From NCBI RefSeq assembly GCF_001659605.2, contig NC_035162.2, forward strand, positions 13,101,248 through 13,165,247: a stretch of DNA of 64,000 nt, given 5' to 3'. Every line of letters starts with the position of its first letter. Position 1 is the first letter of the stretch. The position numbers and the translations under genes are program-made. Origin of the DNA: Manihot esculenta (taxonomy: Eukaryota > Streptophyta > Magnoliopsida > Malpighiales > Euphorbiaceae). Positions 35,169 through 47,800 of the stretch are shown here, piece after piece. A model generated the notes under the pieces. The model made no database searches, had not been told where the DNA came from, and saw nothing but the letters and a program-made list of their open reading frames with translations.

Positions 35169-37818
35169 CTAGTGTCGCCTTGTTTTAGATTCAGTTTTAG
35201 AAAGTACCACCCCTGAAAGCTTGTTTACCTCATACAGCAGTCCTACCGAGAACAAGAAGCTGCACCAAATATAAAAAGATGAACTCAGCCATTTCATATA
35301 TTTGCACTTGCAGGACATTTCAATTTCAATTTTCTATTTACCACATAGATTAGATGATGCCACTTATGATTTTGTCCGCTGCACGATGATTGTTATACTA
35401 AATAGGATAATGTCATGATGCCATGAACACCTACGGTGAAGTCTACATGAAAGGGATTTGAGACTAGAGTCTCTGAATTGGAATCCATAATCCATAAAGT
35501 TAATACAACTCCCCTACTCAGTACTCCCATGTCAACTAACACTATACACACACCTAAAAGAATGTGATGACCAAACCAATTCAGAAACATTGATGGGATA
35601 TGCAGTACAATGATGGTTACACCTCGTTCAACATTTCAACACAGAAAAAAGTTTCAAGCTCACTTGCTCAACTAATTGTGTCAACTCCATTGATATTGAT
35701 GCAAAATTTTCTAGTGAATCAAAATAGGTTCTTCCCATAAATGCTCAATGGTGAACACACTTGAACACATTTTTAAATTAACTGCCTGCTTTTTCTATTT
35801 AAAGGTTTCATTACAGTGAACCTCCAAGTTTGGTGGATGTCTACCACCCTTGTATTGCAATTAGTAAGACCACCAAACTCGATATTGATGGCTCATGTAT
35901 TTCAGAAAAGCATCCATTACCAAGAATGCAAATTGAAAGAAAAAACCATTTGTAAAATCTGAATATTACCATGTTGTGATGCAAACTCGATGAACAGTGC
36001 CGGCAGCAATGAGAGCAACAGCTTCTGCCAATATAACTGCAAAAGAAAAGGAGACAAGTTAATATACAAGCAAAGAATGTGGTTCAACAGATGCCACAAC
36101 TCAGTAACAGGTGCATCCCAGTAATGCTTGTGGATAGCAGCCCTGATCAAGATGTCTGACGTGCCATTATATTCCTCAGATAATTACCCATAGTTAATGT
36201 TGAATAACATAAAGAAGACAATGAAAATACCCCAAGAAGATAGAAAGTTGGGAGGGAAAAATTGATGACTGGGCCATGGTTCCCATCCCCAACCCTTGTC
36301 CCATCCAAATAATTATATTTGAACATCATGAAGCACTATGGAGAATGGATTAGCCAGCTAGTGAGATGGAAAAGGTAGCTGACAACAATAGACTTCCAGC
36401 ACCTTAACCCATGCATAAAAAAAACCCGAATAGACATCTTTTCATTTTCCTTTGAGTCAGGTCAAAATTTAACAAAACTTATGCACTACCAACTGATAAT
36501 CTCATGCTCCATTAGTCATGCCACTTGAAAATAATAGCAACCTATGATTTCCGCTTCTTATTTGATCTGAAAGGCTATGAAAGATAAGGGGGAAAAGGTC
36601 AACTAATGCAAGGTACTGATAATAATTACATGGGTAAGGATTAAGGACCTGTCAGTAGAATCTAAGTGTGAAAATGGTGAAAGAGGTTGTATTTGAGACA
36701 TAAATACAAACAAGCACAACAAAAGTAGTTTTACTGACACTGGTCTGTAACATGCACAGTAAAAGTGTAGGGTGGATATAATTGGATAAAAAATGGTGAG
36801 CATCCTGATGATAGTTCATATTTAATAATCCAGCTCTGCAGGGACCAAATGCCAAGTGCATAAAAGCGTTGTTGATTGCATCAAAGGTATATTGTATAAG
36901 ATGCCCTTTAAATTTATTCTGTGGTACTTGATCAATAGCAGCTCGATTAACCAAAAACAGGTAACTCAGAATTATGTAGACAAAATGCCATACCTGTGCC
37001 CCAGCCAGTCTTCATGCCACAGGTTTCCTGGAAATTCCCAAGGAACTACAAACAGTAACGCAGTAAATGCATAATCACATAAAATTTTATTAACATTTAC
37101 AAATGATGAATTCAGAACTGAGCTTTTTGCTTCGTGATTACAGTATTGAAATAAGCACATGACTGACACATTTGATCAGAAATGCATTTCCATATAAAAA
37201 AGATAAATAAGTGAACTACAGACATAGAATACTACCATTTTTGAGACCTGGAAGCAAGCTCACTACTACAATTGAAGGAAGAAAACCATGTAGGAATGAG
37301 CAAAATTAAGAAGAAAGAGATTTTACAGTCACATTGCCAATTTTTTCAGAAAGAGAATACTAGGAAAAGTAGGAATGAAAACAAACAAAAAAAAATATTA
37401 GAGAAGAAACCTCGTAACCAAACAAATGAAATTATAAAAATTTCAACAGCAAGAAGCATATCTGGTAAAAAATATGAAACTTTGAAAGCCCTAGACTGTG
37501 CTTGCACATACTGCTCCCTCCCGTAACATTCAAGCAGACATAATATAAAAATACAATATACATTACAAGCATTGACATATGAACGGACAAAAGATAAGCC
37601 GGAAAGGAAAAAAGTACACAGGAACAAGAGAAAGGGCTATTAATTAGGAGCTTCACACTTACCGTTAGCAGCACAAGAAATAGAAGAGAACTAATGAAGC
37701 CTCCAAGTATGGTGAATAACTCTGTTGATGCTAACTTTCCCCGATACATCTCTTGAAGGGAAAGAATAACAGTGAACAAAAGAAAGGAATAAAGCATGGA
37801 ACTTCCTGGTCCTGCCAT
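35169..37818 (-). CDS. KRTCAP2: Oligosaccharyltransferase subunit KCP2 (KRTCAP2 homologue)
   Basis: Small membrane subunit of the ER oligosaccharyltransferase, which transfers the dolichol-linked glycan to nascent proteins during N-glycosylation. Four coding exons on the minus strand join in frame: 37818-37663, 37045-36994, 36036-35970, 35259-35169, giving 121 residues. The start MAGPGSSMLYSFLLFTVILS is the family start. Then SLQEMYRGKLASTELFTILG and a second hydrophobic stretch, NFQETCGMKTGWG, ILAEAVALIAAGTVHR and LLYEVNKLSG follow, with about three membrane segments. The protein is close to the usual plant length, with a short basic tail ending TRRH. A 5' UTR exon ending at a consensus donor near 38335 (GAG/GTATGG) suggests an intron in the leader. 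Another in-frame ATG three codons upstream (37827) is possible but not family-like. Several short ORFs in 36.6-37.9 kb are intron shadows. Confidence 0.9.
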
Positions 37819-38334
37819 TATCTTCATATTCCACAATATCGAAAAAAAAAAAAAAGGAACAAGTATCAGTAATATGATCAATGATCAGAATACTATCAAG
37901 GAAACTGGTTAAAGCACAAAACTCAGCCAATTCAACCGAGGGCTAAGAAAAACACACTAGTCAATGACTTGGTTCTAATTTAGGAAAATCATAGGGCCAA
38001 ATAACAAAAAAAACACAGAGCCAGAAGCTCTTCGGTGTTCAATTACAAAATCTTTAGCAAATTCACTTATTCTAAAGTTGACCAAGAGAAAATTAACGAA
38101 TCTAGCAGACTCAGAAACTTATAAATAGAGAAATCCACTTTTGAACCTACGAAATATAAATCACGCATTCAATCAACAGATCAATAAAGCTAATGAAAAT
38201 TGGAATTGTCAGATCAATGCAGACCGAAATATTATGAAGTTCTGAACTTCCCTTCCTAAGTTCTGCTGCATTTTCTCGGAAACCAAACAGAGATCTGCCA
38301 TAGAAAACCCTAACAGGGAAACTGAAGCCATACC

Positions 38335-38400
38335 TCAGAGTCAGAGACACGAAACTCTCCTCAGCTTATGCGCGGAGCTAAAGGTAACTAGAAATTATAG
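38335..38400 (-). promoter_or_regulatory. Non-coding first exon of the KCP2 gene
   Basis: On the minus strand, the sequence ending GACTCTGAG is followed by the donor GTATGG, a good match to a leader exon whose intron would end just upstream of the ATG at 37818. This is inferred only from the splice signal. Confidence 0.4.
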
Positions 38401-39660
38401 TACCATGGAATAGGTAACTGATTGTCCAGCAAAGAAACGCTGTCGTTTACGTTTTTTTTTCAATTAAAAAAAGTTTCACTCAAATCCCAAAAAATGAGGT
38501 GAAAATCACTAACACAAAAAATGATAAAGGTTTTTTGAATTTTATTATTTGAAATAATTGACAAATGAAGTAAATATATTTAATTTTCATAGTTTGGTTT
38601 TATTAATATAAAAAGATTTTTTTTTTTTGGAAAATGACAAAAAACCCATTAGACAATCCTACCTTAATTTTTCTTAATAATTATATTTCAAACTATAATA
38701 ATTTAATTAAGTGTACTCTACAATTACCAACAATGCAAAATTTAAAAAGCCATTCATCACACTTTTAGTTATATGTTACAATTGGAAAAAAAAAAAGCCA
38801 TAATTGTAATAATTGTAAATTTTAATTTTCACTTTTCTCTAAAATCAGAATTTTATTATAATTTTTGCTTTTATTAAATAAAAATTAAAACATAAAAAAT
38901 AATAAATAATAAAATTATTATTATATTATAGATAAATTTATTAATTAATTTTTTAATTTTCAAAAATAAATTAAAACATTTCTTATTTTTAAAAGAATTT
39001 ATTAATTTTTTCTTAAGATTCCTATATTTTTTTTTGGAAAAAACCGATTATTCAAGCTAATTTTAGTAAAATTTTTTAATAGTATATAAGTTTTTATACA
39101 CGCATTTATAATCAATGTGAAGTTTTGAAAGATCGGTTCACAAAGTACTATGAGATATGCGCTCATACATCCTATAATTTTATAAATTTTTTATTGAATT
39201 GATTTATAATTTAATTTATATTAAATTAGTAATTCATGATATAATTTTTATATTAATATGTTTAATGATATTTAAAAATTATATTAAATTATAAATTTTA
39301 AAATAAAAAATAATAAAATTATTATATATTTTTTATAATTTTATTTTTTAATTAATAATTATATTTTAATTGATAAATCAAATATTTAATAACTGCATTA
39401 AAAAATTACAGCTATTTACAAACAGCCGTGATATTATTTTTACATAGATTTAACTGTAGACCAAAGTGAGCATGAGTTTACTGCCTAGTAAGAAGTTGTA
39501 CTTTTCCCTGCAATATATGTGGTGTAGTTTATCCTGAGCAGTGAGTACCGTCACTGCACAAAGTCGCTTCCCCTTTTAACTTCCCTCTCCTCTGCAGCAT
39601 GCTATAAGCCCAAAATGTGATAATTTCATGCACACGGAGGAAGTACCAGAGCAACCTAGC
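38401..39660. other. AT-rich spacer between divergent KCP2 and SECA2 genes
   Basis: Holds the two promoters. Mostly A/T runs at 38450-39400 with no ORF of interest, then a more mixed stretch at 39440-39660 next to SECA2. Confidence 0.5.
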
Positions 39661-39668
39661 TTCAAGCA

Positions 39669-39677
39669 TATAAAAAA
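39669..39677 (+). promoter_or_regulatory. TATA box of SECA2
   Basis: TATAAAAAA at 39669-39677, 40 bp before the ATG. If used, the 5' leader would be very short (about 15-20 nt), so a start further upstream is also possible. Confidence 0.4.
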
Positions 39678-39716
39678 CCGGCGCGAATCACATAGAAGCA
39701 AATAAACGAATACCTA

Positions 39717-42700
39717 ATGGCCACAGTTCCTACTCTCGTAAATCCCTCCTCTTTGGTCCCCAAACCACCTAATAGACGCACCAACATTTGCTTTACCAGA
39801 CCCATCTTCATTTTCCCTACATCTTTGGCTAATTCATCGCTTTCTTCTTCTCGGTTCCAACAACGTTATTTCAGCATCAACACGGTTATCACTGCTTCCC
39901 TGAAGGTTTGTTTGTTTTGCTCATCACGTGTTTGATGATATGCGTATTCAGGTTGGTTTGAGCACTTTTTATGTTGCTTTTGTCCTTTTAGGAAAATTTG
40001 GGCAGTTTGAGAAAGAGGGCGACTGATTTTATGAGCTTGAACTACTGGGTTGTAAGGGACTACTATCGTCTAGTGGAGTCAGTTAATGCCATTGAGCCGC
40101 AGATTCAGATTCTCTCTGATGAGCAGGTTTGTGGGGTTTAATTGGTTTGTATCAAGTTGGAGTGTTAAGGATACAAATGGGCGTTCTTTGGTTGTTTTGG
40201 ATAATTATTTTCTTGTTTTGTTGCTTTAGTTGAGTGCTAAAACTGTGGAGTTCAGAAGAAGATTAAGACAAGGAGAGACTCTAGCGGATATTCAAGCTGG
40301 TTTGCAGCTAACAACTGTTCTATTTTGGTCCGAGTCTTCTAAACGTTAAATTATATAGAATATCACATGAGAGTTACCACTTCTTCCTTTTTTCTTTGCC
40401 ACTTACTTTTCAGAGGCCTTCGCTGTTGTTCGTGAAGCTGCAAGAAGGAAACTTGGAATGCGCCATTTTGATGTGCAGGTGTCTATCACAATTTATTACA
40501 TGTGCATGCATTGACGTTGCATACATGTCTATATTATCCTTAAACTCAAGTATACATGGAGTTATTTTACAGAGCATATTATATTTACTTGAATTGGGTC
40601 ATCATGTTTGTTTATGCTTCAAATTGTTAGATTATTGGTGGTGCGGTGCTCCATGATGGATCCATTGCTGAGATGAAAACAGGGGAGGGAAAAACATTGG
40701 TTTCAACATTGGCTGCATATCTAAATGCACTGACCAGTGAGGGTGTCCATGGTATGTTTTCTATCCTTAACTTCCAATTCCAATATCCTATTTCTTTCAA
40801 GAAAATTGGCTAGATATAACTAGCGATCTTGCATATATAATAGTAGTTATGAACTAGTGCAGATATGATTGAGATTTCGTTTGATTAAATGCTAAACTGC
40901 AATCAAATAAGTGGAAAAATTGTTTATCCTGACGTTTAGAATGTTTCTTTTTCTAATTTTTCTTCCTCTTAGGCTTCTCAAGTTTCCTAGTATGCTCATT
41001 ATGGTATTTGTTTACTATGAGAGAGGAGCTGACTATGTCCACTGAATGTCATCTTAGGCTTCTTTCATGTTTACATTATTGCATAAAAATCATTCATGTG
41101 GAAGTTAGTTGAAGCATTTTGGTAGCTCTAAACTGCAATATAATGATGTGTGCACTTGAGTTGTCCTCATATTACAAAGTTGCATAAAGATTCAGAACAG
41201 TAAACTTTCTTTGTGCAGTTATGGAGTGAGACAAGTTTAAATTGATAACCTTTTTGGAAAATAACTGTTATGATTCCATAAATTGGACTTAAGTTCCCTG
41301 AAAAGGATAGAATGATTTTGGTTCCTCCTGAAGGGAAGGGGTTTGTACCAGGAAATTTGGAATTTGCTGCCCTGTATTTGGTTTTTGCTTTTATTAGGAT
41401 GATATTGATTGCAAGGGTGACACCTCACTAATTTGGTCTTGAAGGATTACCTGTGGAAGCCAAATCATGATATGTAAATGTCTTTCTTCTGGAATGACTA
41501 GACATCTTAAATGACTGTTGCCAAATTTTTACATAGGGTTATGTAATTTGCTTCATGTTAGTTAGATTTGAAGGTGATGCTTTCTTTGGCAGTGGTGACT
41601 GTGAATGATTACCTAGCTCACCGTGATGCTGAGTGGATGGGCCGTGTTCATCGCTTTTTAGGTCTTTCAGTTGGTCTTATTCAGGTATAAATTCATGGGT
41701 ATACATGAACTTGTATCCTAAAACTGTTCGCAAAATTTTTAGACTGCAAGTTATTACAACTTTAAGCTATTTGCTGCTTGGATGTGCAGAAAGGCATGAC
41801 AGCTAAAGAGAGGCGTTCCAATTACCGATGTGATATAACTTACACAAATAATTCAGTAAGTACATATACTTTATGGCTATACCTCAATACATGTCACCCA
41901 TATGTCATTTTTTTTTTCTTTCATTAATGGTGATTTTTTGAATTTTTTCTTGACATTTCTTCATTGAGCTGAATATTGACTAATGATTCATCTAAATTTT
42001 CTCTTCTTTCTGATGGTATTTGATACTGAATGCCCTCAGGAGCTTGGTTTTGATTATTTACGAGATAACCTTGCTGGAAACAGTGAACAACTTGTGATGA
42101 GATGGTATATTTCAACATGTCAATAAAAGTTGTCCCCTGTTTTGTCTCTTTTTTCATTTATTTATTATTATTCTTTCTTAATAAATAGGCCAAAGCCATT
42201 TCACTTTGCAATAGTAGATGAAGTTGATTCAGTTCTCATTGATGAAGGGAGGAACCCATTGTTGATAAGTGGTGAGGTAATGTGAACTTTGAGCTTTAAT
42301 AAATGGTAACTATAACAAATAAGTCTTAAATCACCTGTGACAATAGCAGCAGTTAATATCAACGAGAGGAAATCTCTGCTATGATGTAAGTTTGTTACTA
42401 ATATGATAGTGCAATTCTCTTCCTGGTTACTAGGCTAATAAAGATGCTGCAAGATACCCGGTGGCTGCAAAAGTGGCTGAACTGCTTGTTCGAGGCCTTG
42501 TGAGTCTAACCTGCTTCCTTTCTGATGTAGTTTGTATAAAGTTGTATCAGTTTTTATTTTTCTTTTCTTTTTTTAAAATTAACTGTCAATTTTTGTTAAA
42601 TTAATGCTTTACACATTAATCTTGTAACAGCATTACAATGTACAGCTGAAAGATAATTCAGTGGAGTTGACTGAGGAAGGAATAGCTCTTGCTGAAATGG

Positions 42701-44810
42701 CCCTTGAAACAAATGATCTGTGGGATGAGAATGATCCCTGGGCAAGGTGAACTATTTCTTGTGCAGTTGCACTAGGCAGTGTGTTATCTATTTTTATCAT
42801 TGATAGGAAGTTAAGATTGTTATATCCCATATGTTCTCTTCAAAAGTATCAGTCCCTATTTGAGTTGTTTTCTCAATTTTACAAATCCATACTTCCGCTC
42901 TTCATTTTGAGCTATGTCAAGCTGCTTTATTGTTTATCTCATTTTCTTAAGTCTAGTGAATGTGTATATAATCCAGGTGACAATATAATTTGTGCTCTTA
43001 CCTTGGAAATGATATCCCAGGTCAATGCTACTTATTTTCCACTATCAACTTACTGTCATTGAAATATTGCAGATTTGTTATGAATGCTTTGAAAGCTAAA
43101 GAGTTCTATAGACGAGATGTTCAATACATAGTTAGAAATGGAAAGGCTCTCATAATAAATGAGGTATTTCAATGCTAAGCGACAGCTTCTATTTTGTGTT
43201 GTTTCTATGTGCTGGGGCTAGTTGTTTCAAGTGTTTTTGTGAGTGCAAGTTGGTAAATTATACAATTATATGCAGCTGACAGGAAGAGTTGAAGAGAAAA
43301 GAAGATGGTCTGACGGAATTCATCAGGCTGTAGAGGCTAAAGAAGGTCTGAAGATTCAGGTATAACTTGATGACTGAATAATGTTTCCTGAAGTTTATTT
43401 TGCAATAATTCACTGAATACTAGTGCTGTTTATACAATTTAAAATTGTAGATTTTTGTTCACTAGGCTGATTCAGTTGTTGTGGCACAAATTACATACCA
43501 ATCGTTGTTTAAGCTCTACCCGAAGTTGTCTGGCATGACTGGGACTGCAAAAACTGAAGTAAAGATGACCATTTGAGTTTTACTTTTTATTTACTATTTT
43601 TCATACTTTATGTTGGGCTAATTATTTTTGATAATATGTGGCTGTAGGAAAAGGAGTTTCTGAAAATGTTCCAAATGCCAGTTATTGAAGTGCCCACAAA
43701 TTTACCAAATATCCGTAAAGATTTGCCCATACAAGCTTTTGCGGTAGGCCATTTACAAGTTCTTTTTAATTGATACATAAACTATTCCAAATTTTTATTT
43801 CATTTTGGTGAATATATAGACTGCTCGGGGAAAATTTGAGCATGTACGACAAGAAATAGAGTACATGTTTAGACAGGGTCGTCCTGTTTTAGTTGGGACC
43901 ACCAGGTAAACCTCCGGTAATTTCATCTTTTATTTATTTATTTTTATTTTGGTTATAGGCTTTGAATCCAAGGTCTCTAGGCCCCATATTTCTTGTTGCT
44001 TCCACCGTCATTTTGCTATGTTATTGTTGGCAATTGTTTGTAATCATATTATAATCTTATTTGAAATTCTTTGTCCAAGGATAGTGTGAGACTAATTCCA
44101 TTATGGTGCTATGTTATTATTAATATAAGAGATATAAAAACTATCATTGGGTTTTGAGCCTTAATGTTAAGCTCTTAGGTTTCTTAGTATGGTTTGGGAA
44201 CCTATTTCTCAAAAATTGCTTTTATTGTCTAAAAAAACCCCTTCTTTGACCTAGTGTTCTAGACTTCTAGTCTTGCCAAGACATTCTGGACTTTTGAGTG
44301 AAGGTGTGTTTGTGTCAACGCAGTCAAGCGCAGACACACAGACAACTAAGTGTTGATTTACTCTGCTTCACTTTAAATAAATCTTATCTATTGATGATGT
44401 AAGCTCAAGCACTCAAGAATGCCTAAAGAAAGGAAGTTTCACTTGATAAAATTGAGAGAAAATGTAGAAAACTGAATGATAAAGCCAACATTGTCTCTGT
44501 CCCCCTCCCGCACCCCTTAAAAAAAAGCCTCCAGCTATTTTCTTCATGTGAGAATTGTCCAAAAAGAGCCTAGCCTCTTGAGAATAACAGCCATTAAGTA
44601 ATAGTCGGTAATGACCATTGCGCCAAATTTTAAAGTGTCCTTATTTTAAGGATGTAATGGTAACATTATGCTAAAATACTTGTAGCAAACAATGCTTTCA
44701 ACTACAAGTTTGCACTTTCAGTTGAACGGGTCCTTTAGTTATTACTTATTGACAAAATGGACTAGGTTTAATTCCGCTCCAAAAGGCAACTTGTGGGAGG
44801 ATTGCCCAAG

Positions 44811-44845
<35 letters not shown>

Positions 44846-47800
44846 GTATTTTGCTAATACCCAGTTGATATTGGACTTAAGATCTGCAGGTGGCGTAATA
44901 TCAAGACTGGTGTTGGTTCTAGTACCATATTAATAAAATGGACTTAGCCTAACTCCACTACAAATGCACCTTTTGGAGAATGGAAGCTGGAGAGAAGGAT
45001 TGTTCAAGTCACATATGAATCACTTTTGCTCAATACTTAGCCAATGTGTCTTAACATTAACTGTTTAATTTTTGAGAGTTGATAAATTACTAATGTTTTT
45101 GATCCTTGGTATACAAAGTCAATCTGAATGTTCTATAGAATACATGTATTACAAATAAAGAGATGAATTACTAACCTACAATTTTTTTAAAATGTGACCT
45201 TTGGTTCTGCAAATTAAGTGAATAGATGGAAGATAGGTCCATACTCCTTAACCATGAGATCATGTTGGTAAAATGAGCCTAATGGCCTGAAGCATAATTG
45301 CAGCAGTAGAAGGCAAGATGGAGTTATATGAAAGCATGGCTCTCTGAGTCCCATTCCAAATCTGTAGTTTCCTTTTAGAAGGAACTTTCTTTTGCAAATA
45401 AAAGATTTTCTTTTATCATGTAATCTTGGATATTATATCATTTTATGTTACCAGTTCTCTGGTTTTTCTAAGTTATTTTTTATCTATTTTTTACATATCC
45501 TTATTTTTACAAGATAGATTCTGTATGAATTATGATATGTTTTCACTTTCATAATACTTGCTAATGTAGGACCATCTTTACGTTACTAATTTCAAGTAAC
45601 TGTTAAACAAGCATGATATGACATCCTTTCCATCTTCTTGCAGTGTTGAGAATTCTGAATATTTATCAGATCTGCTTAAGCAGTGGCAAATCCCTCACAA
45701 TGTCCTGAATGCACGACCTAAGGTTGACAAAATTTACCAACAATGTTACAGTTGGTGTGCATTTTTCTGTGTTAGCTATTCACATAAATCACTGGTATTT
45801 ACCAGTTATTTATTTATTTATTATTCAATTTTCTCATCAGTATGCTGCAAGGGAAGCTGACATTATTGCCCAAGCAGGGCGAAAATATGCCATTACCATT
45901 TCTACAAATATGGCTGGAAGAGGCACTGACATAATTCTGGGAGGAAACCCAAAAGTATGTGTGCTTGATAGATCTGTTTTTGCTCAATGTTCTTTAGTTA
46001 AAATATATCCTGGCCCCTTTCTTTTAGTAGGCTTGTGAGACTTGGATGATGAACTTTGTTACTTACTGTGTCATTATGTGTCTTTGATTGGGTTTGATAT
46101 GGGGGAGGAAGTGACTGCTTTATTATCTCTGAACTGATAGATGCTTGCCAAAGAAATTGTAGATGACAGCTTGCTTTCTTTTTTAACACGAGAAGCTCCT
46201 GATGTTGACATTGATGACGAAAAAATTTCACAAAAGGTGATTGGTTGCGCTATAGCACAGTAAGTCAATCTTTTCAAAATTTAATTGATCTCTTGTTCTG
46301 TAGGTAATGGCAAAGATAAAGATTGGATCAACATCATTAGCTCTGCTAGCAAAGACTGCACTAATGGGTTTGCAACTCTTCTTGAAAGCTTTTTAACCAC
46401 TTCGTTTTAGATAGTACTTGTTCATCTTGAGATGTATACTGAGTCTGATAACTTCATCTTTTGAATGTGAACTCCCAGCTAAATATGTTGGTAAAAGTGA
46501 GGGTAAAAGCTGGACATTGCAGGATGCAAATTCAATAATCTCAGAATCTGTGGAAATGAGCCAGTTGATGGATGTTAAAGAGCTGGAGAAACTTGCAAAT
46601 GAGGAGTCTGAATTGTACCCTCTTGGCCCTACTATTGCACTCACTTATCTATCAGTTTTGAAGGATTGTGAAGTGCATTGCTTGAATGAGGGTTCTGAAG
46701 TCAAAAGGCTTGGGGGGCTCCATGTCATTGGGACATCCTTACATGAGTCCCGTAGAATAGATAACCAGGTGAGTCTTCAAGTAAAACAGTTGCATGGAAG
46801 TGAGCACTAAATACAAATTTAAGGCATTATCCTATTAGCATATTGGAGGCACCTTTCTGGCTTCTAGTTCTAGGAGAATGTCGTTTGAAATGAGGCCAAT
46901 AATCCATGATATGTACTTCCATAGTAGCCATGTTGACTTTTCTGTATGTCTTAATGCTGCGTATATTTTTTAAAATTTTCTGTTCCTTCGGCATGAATCA
47001 ACAATTCATCTTTTTCAGAAAAACTGAAAACATAGTGTCTATTTTGCTTGCATTTGGTGGCCTTACTAATATTATTTGTCAATAAAATTGACCTCAACAA
47101 TCTAGAAAGAACTTCTTTGTTATGGATAATATATCTGTTCATTTCTATTCTATTCCTTCCATTTCAAAGCATGATTCTAAGTACAAGGAACTCTTTTTCC
47201 GCTAAAAAACAGCTCCGAGGAAGAGCAGGAAGGCAGGGGGATCCTGGATCTACACGATTTATGGTGAGGTAGTATATTCTGTACTGTTATGTTATCTTTT
47301 ATTCTTACTATTTTTTAATGTTGCACTATTGGTTGCAAATTAATTTTTCTTGATTAATCCAATGCTGGAATAATACCTTTGTAACATGAATTATAAGTAC
47401 TTTGGTAATTAAAGTGTAGCACAGGCCCACAGGGAAACCATCCGACTGATTCAGGTTTTATTGTGTAAAAGTTTTTCTTGACATGGTTTCATTAAGTTAG
47501 AATGAAAAATACTTGCAAGGTGAAAACAATGAATATTATATAAACCTTTATCCAACCTCTACTACAGAAGTGCTTGTGCCTTACTTTATTGGCTCATATC
47601 CCTCATGGTGTTCCTCCCCATCATGGTTCTTTCAGTGGAATGGAACTAGCGAACTAGAATTCTTGGGTATTTAGAAGCCCATCTTGCTTTCTTTCTTCTT
47701 CTTCCTTTTTTCCCCCTCTCTTCTATCCAGTGATGCTTTATTAAAGTGAAAATATAACGGAAGCCGTTTTGATGAATAATGTAACAAAGTGAAACTGGAA

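Noticed and set aside
37346..37881. Long minus-strand ORF covering KCP2 exon 1 and the intron after it
   Set aside because: Only 37818-37663 is the real exon; the rest is intron read-through, as shown by the in-frame join to exon 2.
43906..45643. Possible extra gene in the large SECA2 intron 16
   Set aside because: Exons 16 and 17 join in phase (AG/T) across it and no coding motif is found inside; content is repeats and a microsatellite.
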